A DNA stretch of 7,914 bases from an uncultured bacterium (lineage in GTDB: Bacteria; Actinomycetota; Coriobacteriia; Coriobacteriales; Coriobacteriaceae). A program made the translations under genes and the position numbers. Shown here piece after piece: positions 1 through 6,272 of the stretch (position 1 is the stretch's first letter; each line of letters starts with the position of its first letter). A model generated the notes under the pieces. It did not search any database and had not been told where the DNA came from. It was given only the letters and a program-made list of their open reading frames with translations. The stretch covers positions 1-7,914 of the forward strand of contig CAJMPE010000090.1 of assembly GCA_905215275.1 (NCBI GenBank). The letters are read 5' to 3'.

Positions 1-1273
1 CGCCGGTAAACTCGTTGTACGGCTGCACGGTGTCCTTCAGGCCGCCGGTCTCGCGCACGATGGGCAGGGTGCCGTAGCGCATGGCGATGATCTGCGACAG
101 GCCGCAGGGCTCAAACTTCGAAGGCATCAGGAACATATCGGCGGCAGCGTACATGCGCTGCGACAGCGCGGGGTCAAACTCGATGCGCGCGGCCATGGTG
201 CCGGGGTACTTGTCCTGGAAGTAGCGCAGACCGTCCTCGTAGTCGCGGTCGCCGGTGCCCAGTACCGCCACCTGCACGCCGCCGGACAGGATGCGGTCGA
301 GCGCGTACATGACCAGGTCCATGCCCTTCTGGCGCGTCAGGCGCGTGACCATCACCATAAGCGGACGGTCGTCGCGAACCTCGAGCCCCAGCTCTTCCTG
401 CAGCTTGGCCTTGCACACGGCCTTTCCAGAACGGTCCTCGACGGTGTAGTTGGCGGCAATGCGCTTATCGGTCGCCGGGTCAAAGCCCGTCACGTCAATG
501 CCATTCAAAATGCCCTGCAGCGCGTACGAACGCTCGCGCAGCACGCCGTCCAGGCCCTCGCCAAATTCGGGCGTCTGGATCTCGTTGGCATAGGTGGGGC
601 TCACCGTGGTGATGGCATCGGCATAGTGCAGCGCACCTAGCATGTAGTTGATGCTGCAGGCGTCGCAGCGCAGCTGCGTAGCTGCCGCGGGAATATGCGC
701 CACGCCCAGGATGTCCTCCATTACGGTGTCGCTAAACTGGCCCTGGAAAGCCACGTTGTGGATCGAGAACACGGTCTTGACGCGCTCGTACAGCGGCAGG
801 CCCTGGTAGAACTCGCGCAAAAACACGGGCGCCAGCGCGGTCTGCCAGTCGTTGCAGTGCAGGATGTCGCACTCAAAGCCGGCCGGCAGGTGCTGCAGGC
901 TCTCGGTGATGGCCTTGGAGAAGAACGCAAAACGCTCGCCGTCGTCAAAGAAGCCGTACGGATAGTCGCGCGCAAAGTAGCGCTCGTTGTCGATGAACAT
1001 ATAGGTGACGCCGTCGTGCTCGAGCTTCTCAAGTCCGCAGTACTCATTGCGCCAGCCCAGGCTCACGTAAAAGTCGGAGAAGTGCTCCATCTGCGCCTTG
1101 TACTCGTCCTTGATGGTGGCGTACTTGGGCACCATCACGATGACTTCGGCGCCGGCGCGCACAAGCGCCGCAGGCAGCGAGCCCGCCACGTCGCCCAGGC
1201 CACCGGTCTTCACAAACGGCGCGCACTCGGCCGAGGCAAACACGATCTGCATCTTTTTGCTGGAATCAGCCAT
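1..1273 (-). CDS. glgA: Glycogen synthase (ADP-glucose, GT5), 3' end beyond window
   Basis: This enzyme transfers glucose from ADP-glucose to the non-reducing end of an alpha-1,4-glucan. It is read leftward from the ATG at 1273: 424 complete codons are visible and the gene runs off the left edge. By comparison with the about 477-residue E. coli enzyme, roughly 50-60 residues are missing. Seen: the N-terminal KTGGLGDV (22-29), which binds ADP-glucose; HCNDW and FSIHNVAFQG of the N-terminal Rossmann domain; VTRLTRQKG with Arg311 and Lys316 in the second domain; and PSKFEPCGL with Glu388. The start was chosen because GGGAG lies five bases upstream and the N-terminus MADSSKKMQIVFASAE fits the family. 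An in-frame ATG at 1285 lies inside that ribosome binding site and is less likely. It is the last visible gene of the cluster, 90 bases after glgD. Confidence 0.97.
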   Translation of the reverse strand, partial: MADSSKKMQIVFASAECAPFVKTGGLGDVAGSLPAALVRAGAEVIVMVPKYATIKDEYKAQMEHFSDFYVSLGWRNEYCGLEKLEHDGVTYMFIDNERYFARDYPYGFFDDGERFAFFSKAITESLQHLPAGFECDILHCNDWQTALAPVFLREFYQGLPLYERVKTVFSIHNVAFQGQFSDTVMEDILGVAHIPAAATQLRCDACSINYMLGALHYADAITTVSPTYANEIQTPEFGEGLDGVLRERSYALQGILNGIDVTGFDPATDKRIAANYTVEDRSGKAVCKAKLQEELGLEVRDDRPLMVMVTRLTRQKGMDLVMYALDRILSGGVQVAVLGTGDRDYEDGLRYFQDKYPGTMAARIEFDPALSQRMYAAADMFLMPSKFEPCGLSQIIAMRYGTLPIVRETGGLKDTVQPYNEFTG

Positions 1274-1278
1274 ATTGT

Positions 1279-1283
1279 CTCCC
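1279..1283 (-). promoter_or_regulatory. Ribosome binding site of glgA
   Basis: GGGAG on the minus strand ends five bases before the ATG at 1273. It decides between this start and the in-frame ATG four codons upstream (1285-1283), whose last G is the first base of the site. Confidence 0.75.
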
Positions 1284-1296
1284 ATGTTGTTATTCG

Positions 1297-1332
1297 AGAA
1301 TAGCCGCCAGGCGCGAACCGGGCGGCTATTCT
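1297..1332 (-). other. Perfect 12-bp hairpin in the glgD-glgA gap
   Basis: AGAATAGCCGCC (1332-1321, minus strand) is followed after 12 bases by its exact reverse complement GGCGGCTATTCT (1308-1297). Neither strand has a T-run after the stem, so it is not a typical intrinsic terminator in either direction. The stem ends 13 bases before the GGGAG ribosome binding site of glgA. It may stabilise or process the transcript, or lower readthrough into glgA. The role is inferred. Confidence 0.8.
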
Positions 1333-1363
1333 ACATGTTACGAGCGATGTTGTGGTGCCAACG

Positions 1364-2491
1364 TTAACGCACGATGGTGGTATCGGAAGTTAACGGAGCC
1401 TTGCCCAGCACCAGGATGTTCTCGGGCGTGCCGCGAAGCTCGGTGTTAGTGGGAACCACGTTGTTCTTGTCCAGGATGGCGTTCTCAACGCGGGCGCCAC
1501 TCTTAATGATGCAGCTCTGGTTGATGATCGAGTTGGTCACCGAGGCGCCTTCCTCGACCACAACGCCGCGCGACAGGATCGAGTTGCGCACGGTGCCCTT
1601 GATGATGCAGCCGGCCGAGATGATCGAGTTGCACGCGTGGCTACCGGTCGCATAGCGCGAAGGCGGCACGTCATGAGCCTTGGTCAGGATCGGGCGCTCG
1701 GGGTCAAAGAGCTGGTCGGCCACGGTCTGGTCGAGCAGGTCCATGCTGCGGCGATACAGCGACTTCTCGCTGAACACGCCCACGACCTCGCCCTTGTACT
1801 CGTAGCTGCACACGTCGATGTTGCCAAAGTCGCCCTGGAGTGCTTCGAGCAGGTCCAGATAGTCGGCGGCCTGGTAGTGGTCGATGATCTCGAGTAGCGT
1901 CTCGCGGTTGACGATGCAGCAGTCCATAGAGGCGTTGTCGCCGTACACGACGCCGGCGCTCACGCCCGTCAGGCGGCCGTTCTCGTTAATCTGCAGCTTG
2001 GTCTCGTCATCGACGTTGTGCGTGGCCTTGCAGTACACCACGGTCATCTGGGCACCGGAGTTCTCGTGCGCGTCGATGATGGTGTTGAGGTCCATATTGA
2101 AGATGATGTTGGTGCCCATCATCACAACGTAGGGCTTGTCCGAGCGCTGGAACAGTGTCTTGTTGGAGATGATGTCGCGCAGCAGGAAGCGCATGCCGCC
2201 CTTGGTGGTGCCATACGCGTTGCCGGGCACCATGAACAGGCCGCCCTTCTTGCGGTCCAGGCCCCAGTCCTTGCCCGAGCCCACATGGTCGATCAGCGAG
2301 CGGTAGTTTCCCGGCATGACGACGCCGACGGTCTTGATGCCGGCATTCATCATGTTGGACAGCGGGAAGTCGATCAGGCGGTAGCGGCCCAAAAAAGGAA
2401 CGGACGCGATGGGGCGGTCCTTGAGCAGCACGCTGCCGTAGGTCGAAGAGTAGTTAGCGGTGATATAACCGATGGCCTTGCGATTGATCAT
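1364..2491 (-). CDS. glgD: GlgD, non-catalytic/regulatory subunit of ADP-glucose pyrophosphorylase
   Basis: This is a homologue of GlgC with a degenerate active site. In characterised Gram-positive systems GlgD pairs with GlgC and stimulates it. The product is 375 residues from the ATG at 2491. It shares the fold signatures FLGRYRLIDFPLSN (33-46) and the C-terminal beta-helix repeats. Where GlgC has AGGxGxRL it reads TANYSSTYG (11-19), and where GlgC has SGDHLYRMD it reads MGTNIIFNMD (125-134), so the metal-binding Asp is lost. This supports a regulatory role, which I infer. Start choice: the frame stays open upstream (TTG at 2530, ATG at 2524), but those starts would overlap the glgC coding end. 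The ATG at 2491 gives the family N-terminus (INRKAIGYI) and lies eight bases after AAGGGGGA. The stop is TAA. Only four bases separate it from glgC. Confidence 0.95.
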   Translation of the reverse strand: MINRKAIGYITANYSSTYGSVLLKDRPIASVPFLGRYRLIDFPLSNMMNAGIKTVGVVMPGNYRSLIDHVGSGKDWGLDRKKGGLFMVPGNAYGTTKGGMRFLLRDIISNKTLFQRSDKPYVVMMGTNIIFNMDLNTIIDAHENSGAQMTVVYCKATHNVDDETKLQINENGRLTGVSAGVVYGDNASMDCCIVNRETLLEIIDHYQAADYLDLLEALQGDFGNIDVCSYEYKGEVVGVFSEKSLYRRSMDLLDQTVADQLFDPERPILTKAHDVPPSRYATGSHACNSIISAGCIIKGTVRNSILSRGVVVEEGASVTNSIINQSCIIKSGARVENAILDKNNVVPTNTELRGTPENILVLGKAPLTSDTTIVR

Positions 2492-2495
2492 CGGA

Positions 2496-3644
2496 TCATT
2501 CCCCCTTCCCGATAACGACGTCATTTCCAACGACGGCCGTATCCTTGGTGGTATCGACAGAGCCGAGCTTCACGCCCTCTTCGACCGTGGAGTTCTCGCC
2601 CAAAATAGCGCGGCAGATGTGCGCGCCGCTCTTAACGTGCGCACCCGGCAGCAGCACGGAGTCCTCGACCACGGCGCGCTCCTCGATGATGACATCGGTC
2701 GAAAGGATCGAGTGGCGAGCGGTACCGTAGATCTTGCAGCCGTTGGAGACCAGGCAGTCGTCCAGGCGACCATCCGGGCCAATGTAGTGCGGCGGACGCG
2801 TGGTGATGTTGGACATGATGGGGAAGTGCTTGTCAAACAGATCGAACTCGGGGTTGTTGCCAAGCAGGTCCATCGAGGTCTCGTGGAAGCTGGCGATGGT
2901 GCCGACGTCCTTCCAAAAGCCGTGGAACTCGTAGCTGTACAGGCGCTTGCCCTCGCCGAGCAGCTTGGGGATGATGTCCTTGCCAAAGTCGTGGCTCGAG
3001 CGCTGGTCCAGAGCGTCCTCCTCGAGCGCCTCGATCAGCACGTCGGCCGAGAAGATGTAGATGCCCATGGACGCGAGATTCGAATCGGGCTTATCGGGCT
3101 TCTCGGTGAACTTGGTGATGCGGCCGTCCTCGGGGTCGGTGGTCAGGATGCCAAAGCGGCTGGCCTCCTCCCACGGCACGGGCATAACGCTTACCGTGAG
3201 GTCGGCGTTGTTCTCAATGTGCGTCTTGAGCATCTTGCGGTAGTCCATGCGATACAGGTGATCGCCCGAAAGAATCAGGACGTACTTGGGGTCGTTGGCC
3301 TTGATGTAGTCGAGGTTCTGCGTAATGGCGTCGGCCGTGCCCGCATACCAGGCGCCGCCGGTCTGCGTCTCGTACGGCGGCAGGATCGACACGCCGCCGT
3401 CGCGGCTGTCAAGATCCCACGCCTCGCCGGAACCCACATAGGCATGCAGCAGGTAGGGGCGATACTGCGTCAGAACACCCACCGTGTCGATGCCCGAGTT
3501 GGAGCAGTTGGAGAGCGAAAAGTCGATAATGCGGAACTTGCCACCAAAGCTAACCGCCGGCTTAGCGATCTTTTGGGTGAGTGCCCCCAATCGGCTGCCC
3601 TGTCCTCCTGCGAGGAGCATCGCGATGCATTCTTTCTTACTCAT
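2496..3644 (-). CDS. glgC: Glucose-1-phosphate adenylyltransferase, catalytic subunit
   Basis: This enzyme makes ADP-glucose and pyrophosphate from ATP and glucose-1-phosphate, the committed step of bacterial glycogen synthesis. The product is 382 residues. Seen: the nucleotide-binding loop AGGQGSRL (12-19), KPAV (28-31), FRIIDFSLSN (37-46), SGDHLYRMDY (126-135) with the metal-binding Asp128, EKP (181-183) with Lys182 at the glucose-1-phosphate site, SMGIY (192-196), and WKDVGT (244-249) with Asp246. The C-terminal third has the hexapeptide-type repeats of a left-handed beta-helix. All expected catalytic residues are present, in contrast to the neighbouring glgD. The ATG at 3644 has a strong ribosome binding site, AGAAGGAG, six bases upstream. 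The gene ends in TGA four bases before the glgD start, which suggests coupled translation and a GlgC-GlgD hetero-oligomer, as known in Bacillus/Geobacillus and streptococci. Confidence 0.97.
   Translation of the reverse strand: MSKKECIAMLLAGGQGSRLGALTQKIAKPAVSFGGKFRIIDFSLSNCSNSGIDTVGVLTQYRPYLLHAYVGSGEAWDLDSRDGGVSILPPYETQTGGAWYAGTADAITQNLDYIKANDPKYVLILSGDHLYRMDYRKMLKTHIENNADLTVSVMPVPWEEASRFGILTTDPEDGRITKFTEKPDKPDSNLASMGIYIFSADVLIEALEEDALDQRSSHDFGKDIIPKLLGEGKRLYSYEFHGFWKDVGTIASFHETSMDLLGNNPEFDLFDKHFPIMSNITTRPPHYIGPDGRLDDCLVSNGCKIYGTARHSILSTDVIIEERAVVEDSVLLPGAHVKSGAHICRAILGENSTVEEGVKLGSVDTTKDTAVVGNDVVIGKGE
2500..2507 (-). promoter_or_regulatory. Ribosome binding site of glgD, inside the end of glgC
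   Basis: AAGGGGGA on the minus strand lies eight bases before the ATG at 2491 and forms part of the last glgC codons, just before its TGA. Ribosomes ending glgC would therefore sit on the glgD initiation site, consistent with coupled synthesis of the two subunits. Confidence 0.7.
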
Positions 3645-3650
3645 CGATTT

Positions 3651-3658
3651 CTCCTTCT
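3651..3658 (-). promoter_or_regulatory. Ribosome binding site of glgC
   Basis: AGAAGGAG on the minus strand, six bases before the ATG at 3644, is a near-consensus Shine-Dalgarno sequence and the strongest-looking one in the cluster. Confidence 0.8.
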
Positions 3659-3678
3659 GTCATCGATGTTCCTAAACC

Positions 3679-3722
3679 CATTAGCGACGGACGCGACGCT
3701 CGGTCGCGCCCGTCGAGTAATG
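3679..3722 (-). other. Long hairpin in the glgP-glgC gap
   Basis: In the minus-strand RNA, CGACGGGCGCGAC (3715-3703) pairs over all 13 positions with GUCGCGUCCGUCG (3697-3685) around a five-base loop. One pair is G-U and the rest are Watson-Crick. A further five pairs, CAUUA (3722-3718) with UAAUG (3683-3679), can extend it across a small internal loop. The bases that follow (CUAAUGGGUUUAGG) contain no run of U, so it does not look like a classical intrinsic terminator. Because glgC lies directly downstream on the same strand, an mRNA stabilising or processing element or a partial attenuator is more plausible. The role is inferred. Confidence 0.75.
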
Positions 3723-3734
3723 CCGTGCTGGCAT
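3720..3734 (-). other. Small hairpin directly before the long glgP-glgC hairpin
   Basis: ATGCC and GGCAT form five-base arms around a five-base loop. It shares bases 3720-3722 with the outer extension of the larger hairpin, so the two could compete. Arms this short can arise by chance, hence the low confidence. Confidence 0.35.
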
Positions 3735-3751
3735 AGGGGAGCTCGCGGCCT

Positions 3752-6178
3752 TTAAGCGTGCCAGATCTCGTCGCGGTACTCGCGAATGGTGCGGTCGCTC
3801 GAGAACCAGCCGCTCGAGGCGGTGTTGAGCAGGGCCTTGCGGTTCCAGGTCTCCTGGTCGCCGTAGCTGTTCGTGAGCTTCTCCCAGGCGTCGACGTAGC
3901 TGCGGAAGTCGGCCATAACCAGGTCGGGGTCGTTGTTGTTCATGAGCTCGTTGTAGATGCTCTCGAAGTTGCCCGAAAGGCCGGCAAACGTGTTGTCCTT
4001 GAGCTCGTCCATCACGCGGCCCAGACGCTCGCGGTCGCCGTTGAGGGTATCCCACGCAAAGTAGCTGTTGGATGCCCAAAGCTGCTCGACCTCGGGAGCG
4101 GTCAGGCCAAAGATGGCCTCGTTCTCGCGGCCGGCCAGGTCGGCGATCTCGATGTTGGCTCCGTCGAGGGTGCCCAGCGTAATGGCGCCGTTCATCATGA
4201 GCTTCATGTTGGACGTGCCCGAGGCCTCCTTGCCGGCCGTGGAGATCTGCTCCGAGATCTCGGCGGCGGGGTAGATGAGCTGGGCGTTGCTCACGCGGAA
4301 GTTGGGGATAAAGCAGGCCTTCATGACCTCGTTCACGCGGGGGTCGTTGTTGATGACGTCAGCAACGGAGTTAATGAGGCGGATGGTCTCCTTGGCAAAG
4401 GTGTAGCTCGAGGCAGCCTTGCCGCTAAAGATGAAGGTCGTCGGCGTCACGTGGAAGTTGGGATCGGCGATGCGACGGTTATAGATGTCCATCACCTTCA
4501 TGATGTTCATGAGCTGGCGCTTGTAGGCGTGGAAGCGCTTAACCTGAACATCGAAGACGGTGTTGGGATCGATGACCAGACCGGTCTCGGCCTTAACGTA
4601 GGCGGCCAGGCGCTCCTTGTTGGCGCGCTTGGAGGCACCCACGGCCTTCAGGAACTCGGTGTCGTTCTGGAACTCCTTGAGCTTCTCAAGCTCAAAGGCG
4701 TCCTTCAGCCAGCCATCGCCAATGGCCTCGGTCACGAGCTTGGCATAGGTGGGGTTGGCCTCGGCAAAGAAGCGACGGTGCGAGATGCCGTTGGTCTTGT
4801 TGTTGAACTTCTCGGGCGTCAGGGCATAGAAGTCCTTGAGCACGATGTTCTTGATGATGTCAGAGTGGATCTTGGCCACGCCGTTGACGCTGTGGCTGCA
4901 GATCACGGACAAGTTGGCCATGCGAATCTCGCCGTCCCACAGGATGGCGGTCTGGCGCAGACGCTCCTGCCAGCCCTCCTGCGTGGTGTCGAACGACTCG
5001 TGCCAACGACGGCTGATCTCGTCGATGATCTGGTACACGCGGGGGAGCAGCTTGGAGAACGTGCCGATGGGCCACTTCTCCAGAGCCTCGGGCAGGATGG
5101 TGTGGTTGGTGTAGCTCACGACCTGCGTCACGATGTTCCAGGCGTCGTCCCACTCGAGCTTTTTCTCGTCGATGAGGATACGCATGAGCTCGGGGCCGCA
5201 CATGGCGGGGTGGGTATCGTTGGTGTGGATGGCCACAAACTGCGGCAGCAGCTCCCAGTTCGCGCCGTGCTCCTTCTCAAAGGTGTCGAGCAGGCTGTAG
5301 ATGCCGGCCGAGACAAACAGGTACTCCTGCTTTAAGCGCAGCAGACGGCCGTGCTCGCCGGCGTCGTTGGGGTAGAGGATGGCGCTGATGGCCTCGGCCT
5401 CGGCGCGCTCGGCATCGGCCAGGGCGTAGTCGCCGCGGTTGAAGGCCTCCAGATCGAAGTGCTCCTCGACCGGCTCGGCGGCCCAGACGCGCAGCTTGTT
5501 GACGGTCTCGCCGGCATAGCCCACAACGGGGATGTCATATGGGACGGCCAGAATGTCCTGCGTGTCCACCGTGCGGTAGAACGTGCGGCCGTTCTCCTCA
5601 AAGCCCTCCACATGGCCACCAAACTTAATGGTCACGGCCTTGTCCTGACGGCGGACCTCCCAGGGATAGCCGTGGGTGAGCCACTCGTCGGTGGCCTCGA
5701 CCTGGCTGCCGTTGACGATTTCCTGCTTAAACAGGCCGTAGCGGTAGCGCATGCCGTTGCCGTAGCCGGCAATGCCCTCGGCTGCCATGGAATCCAGGAA
5801 GCACGCTGCCAGACGGCCCAGGCCACCGTTGCCCAGAGCCGGATCGGGCTCCTGGTTCTCGATGACGGACAGGTCAAAGCCCATGTCGTCGAGCGCCTCG
5901 GCGACCATGTCGCGCACGCCAAAGTTGAGCAGGTAGTTGTCGAGCAGGCGGCCGATCAAAAACTCGATCGAGAAGTAGTACACGCGCTTCTTGCCCTCGG
6001 CGGTGGCACGGGCGTCACTCTTGGTGGCAACGGTGCGGGCCTTCTCGGCTACGAGCTTGGCCAGGGCGTTAAAGCGATCGAGGTCGCTGGCGGCCTCGAC
6101 GCTCTTGCCGCTAATGCTCATGACGGCATCGCGATAGAGCTCGGTAAACTCCTGCTTGTTGTCGAAGATCTTATTCAT
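3752..6178 (-). CDS. glgP: Glycogen/starch/alpha-glucan phosphorylase (GT35)
   Basis: This cytoplasmic PLP-dependent enzyme releases glucose-1-phosphate from the non-reducing ends of alpha-1,4-glucan using inorganic phosphate. At 808 residues it is full length for the bacterial family. Seen: YYFSIEFL (residues 66-73), ALGNGGLGRL (114-123), HTNDTHPA (318-325), RFHAYKRQ (548-555), and EASGTSNMK ending at Lys659 (codon 4204-4202), the expected PLP Schiff-base lysine. This is followed by NGAITLGTLDGANIEI. The ATG at 6178 is preceded by AAAGG (6188-6184) five bases upstream, and the N-terminus fits the family. The stop is TAA. The gene sits between glgB and glgC, so glycogen is the likelier substrate, but maltodextrin use cannot be excluded because the catalytic motifs are shared with MalP. 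A hairpin in its leader could cover the ribosome binding site. Confidence 0.98.
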   Translation of the reverse strand: MNKIFDNKQEFTELYRDAVMSISGKSVEAASDLDRFNALAKLVAEKARTVATKSDARATAEGKKRVYYFSIEFLIGRLLDNYLLNFGVRDMVAEALDDMGFDLSVIENQEPDPALGNGGLGRLAACFLDSMAAEGIAGYGNGMRYRYGLFKQEIVNGSQVEATDEWLTHGYPWEVRRQDKAVTIKFGGHVEGFEENGRTFYRTVDTQDILAVPYDIPVVGYAGETVNKLRVWAAEPVEEHFDLEAFNRGDYALADAERAEAEAISAILYPNDAGEHGRLLRLKQEYLFVSAGIYSLLDTFEKEHGANWELLPQFVAIHTNDTHPAMCGPELMRILIDEKKLEWDDAWNIVTQVVSYTNHTILPEALEKWPIGTFSKLLPRVYQIIDEISRRWHESFDTTQEGWQERLRQTAILWDGEIRMANLSVICSHSVNGVAKIHSDIIKNIVLKDFYALTPEKFNNKTNGISHRRFFAEANPTYAKLVTEAIGDGWLKDAFELEKLKEFQNDTEFLKAVGASKRANKERLAAYVKAETGLVIDPNTVFDVQVKRFHAYKRQLMNIMKVMDIYNRRIADPNFHVTPTTFIFSGKAASSYTFAKETIRLINSVADVINNDPRVNEVMKACFIPNFRVSNAQLIYPAAEISEQISTAGKEASGTSNMKLMMNGAITLGTLDGANIEIADLAGRENEAIFGLTAPEVEQLWASNSYFAWDTLNGDRERLGRVMDELKDNTFAGLSGNFESIYNELMNNNDPDLVMADFRSYVDAWEKLTNSYGDQETWNRKALLNTASSGWFSSDRTIREYRDEIWHA

Positions 6179-6179
6179 A

Positions 6180-6214
6180 CGTTCCTTTCCCCCGGGGATG
6201 TTTCTCCCGGAACG
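6180..6214 (-). other. Possible hairpin covering the glgP ribosome binding site
   Basis: CGTTCC (6214-6209) can pair with GGAACG (6185-6180), which contains part of the Shine-Dalgarno sequence. Inside it, GGGA (6208-6205) can pair with TCCC (6198-6195). If formed, it would block glgP initiation. An alternative inner stem using CCGGGA with TCCCCGG would compete with the outer arm. It is weaker than the two hairpins further downstream. Confidence 0.4.
6182..6188 (-). promoter_or_regulatory. Ribosome binding site of glgP
   Basis: AAAGGAA on the minus strand, with its AAAGG core five bases before the ATG at 6178. The GGAA part also belongs to the 3' arm of a possible hairpin (GGAACG at 6185-6180 with CGTTCC at 6214-6209), so its access could be controlled. 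Confidence 0.7.
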
Positions 6215-6232
6215 GTTATGACTTGTATCCTA

Positions 6233-6247
6233 CGCCCTTGTGGGGCG
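6233..6247 (-). other. Short GC-rich inverted repeat in the glgB-glgP gap
   Basis: CGCCC and GGGCG form five-base arms around a five-base loop, 26 bases after the glgB stop. There is no T-run behind it. It could be a minor RNA structure or chance in GC-rich DNA. Confidence 0.3.
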
Positions 6248-6272
6248 GGTAATTACAGTGGTAACGCCTTTG

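Noticed and set aside
1297..1332. Intrinsic terminator after glgD
   Set aside because: The stem is strong but no T-run follows on either strand, and a co-directional gene of the same pathway starts right after it.
1328..1361. Promoter-like boxes for glgA: TTGGCA (1361-1356) and TAGAAT (1333-1328) on the minus strand
   Set aside because: Each box matches consensus well, but the spacing is 22 bases, well beyond the usual 16-18, and the second box lies within the hairpin arm. Not called without transcript start data.
2492..2530. Upstream glgD starts (TTG at 2530, ATG at 2524)
   Set aside because: They would add a leader overlapping the glgC end that has no counterpart in the family, and the ATG at 2491 has its own ribosome binding site.
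4520..4540. RFHAYKRQ in GlgP instead of the E. coli-type HEYKRQ
   Set aside because: From memory, Ala at this place is common in Gram-positive phosphorylases, so it is not an unusual active-site change.
3758..5335. Long plus-strand open frame (525 codons) opposite glgP, with similar ones at 2472-3755 and 5351-6298
   Set aside because: They are antisense to strongly supported genes. Their products are Val/Leu/Gly/His-rich without recognisable domains, as expected when GC-rich codon bias suppresses stops on the opposite strand.
6208..6256. Possible promoter in the glgB-glgP gap (TTACCC, 17 bases, GATACA, minus strand)
   Set aside because: The spacing is right, but both boxes match consensus poorly.
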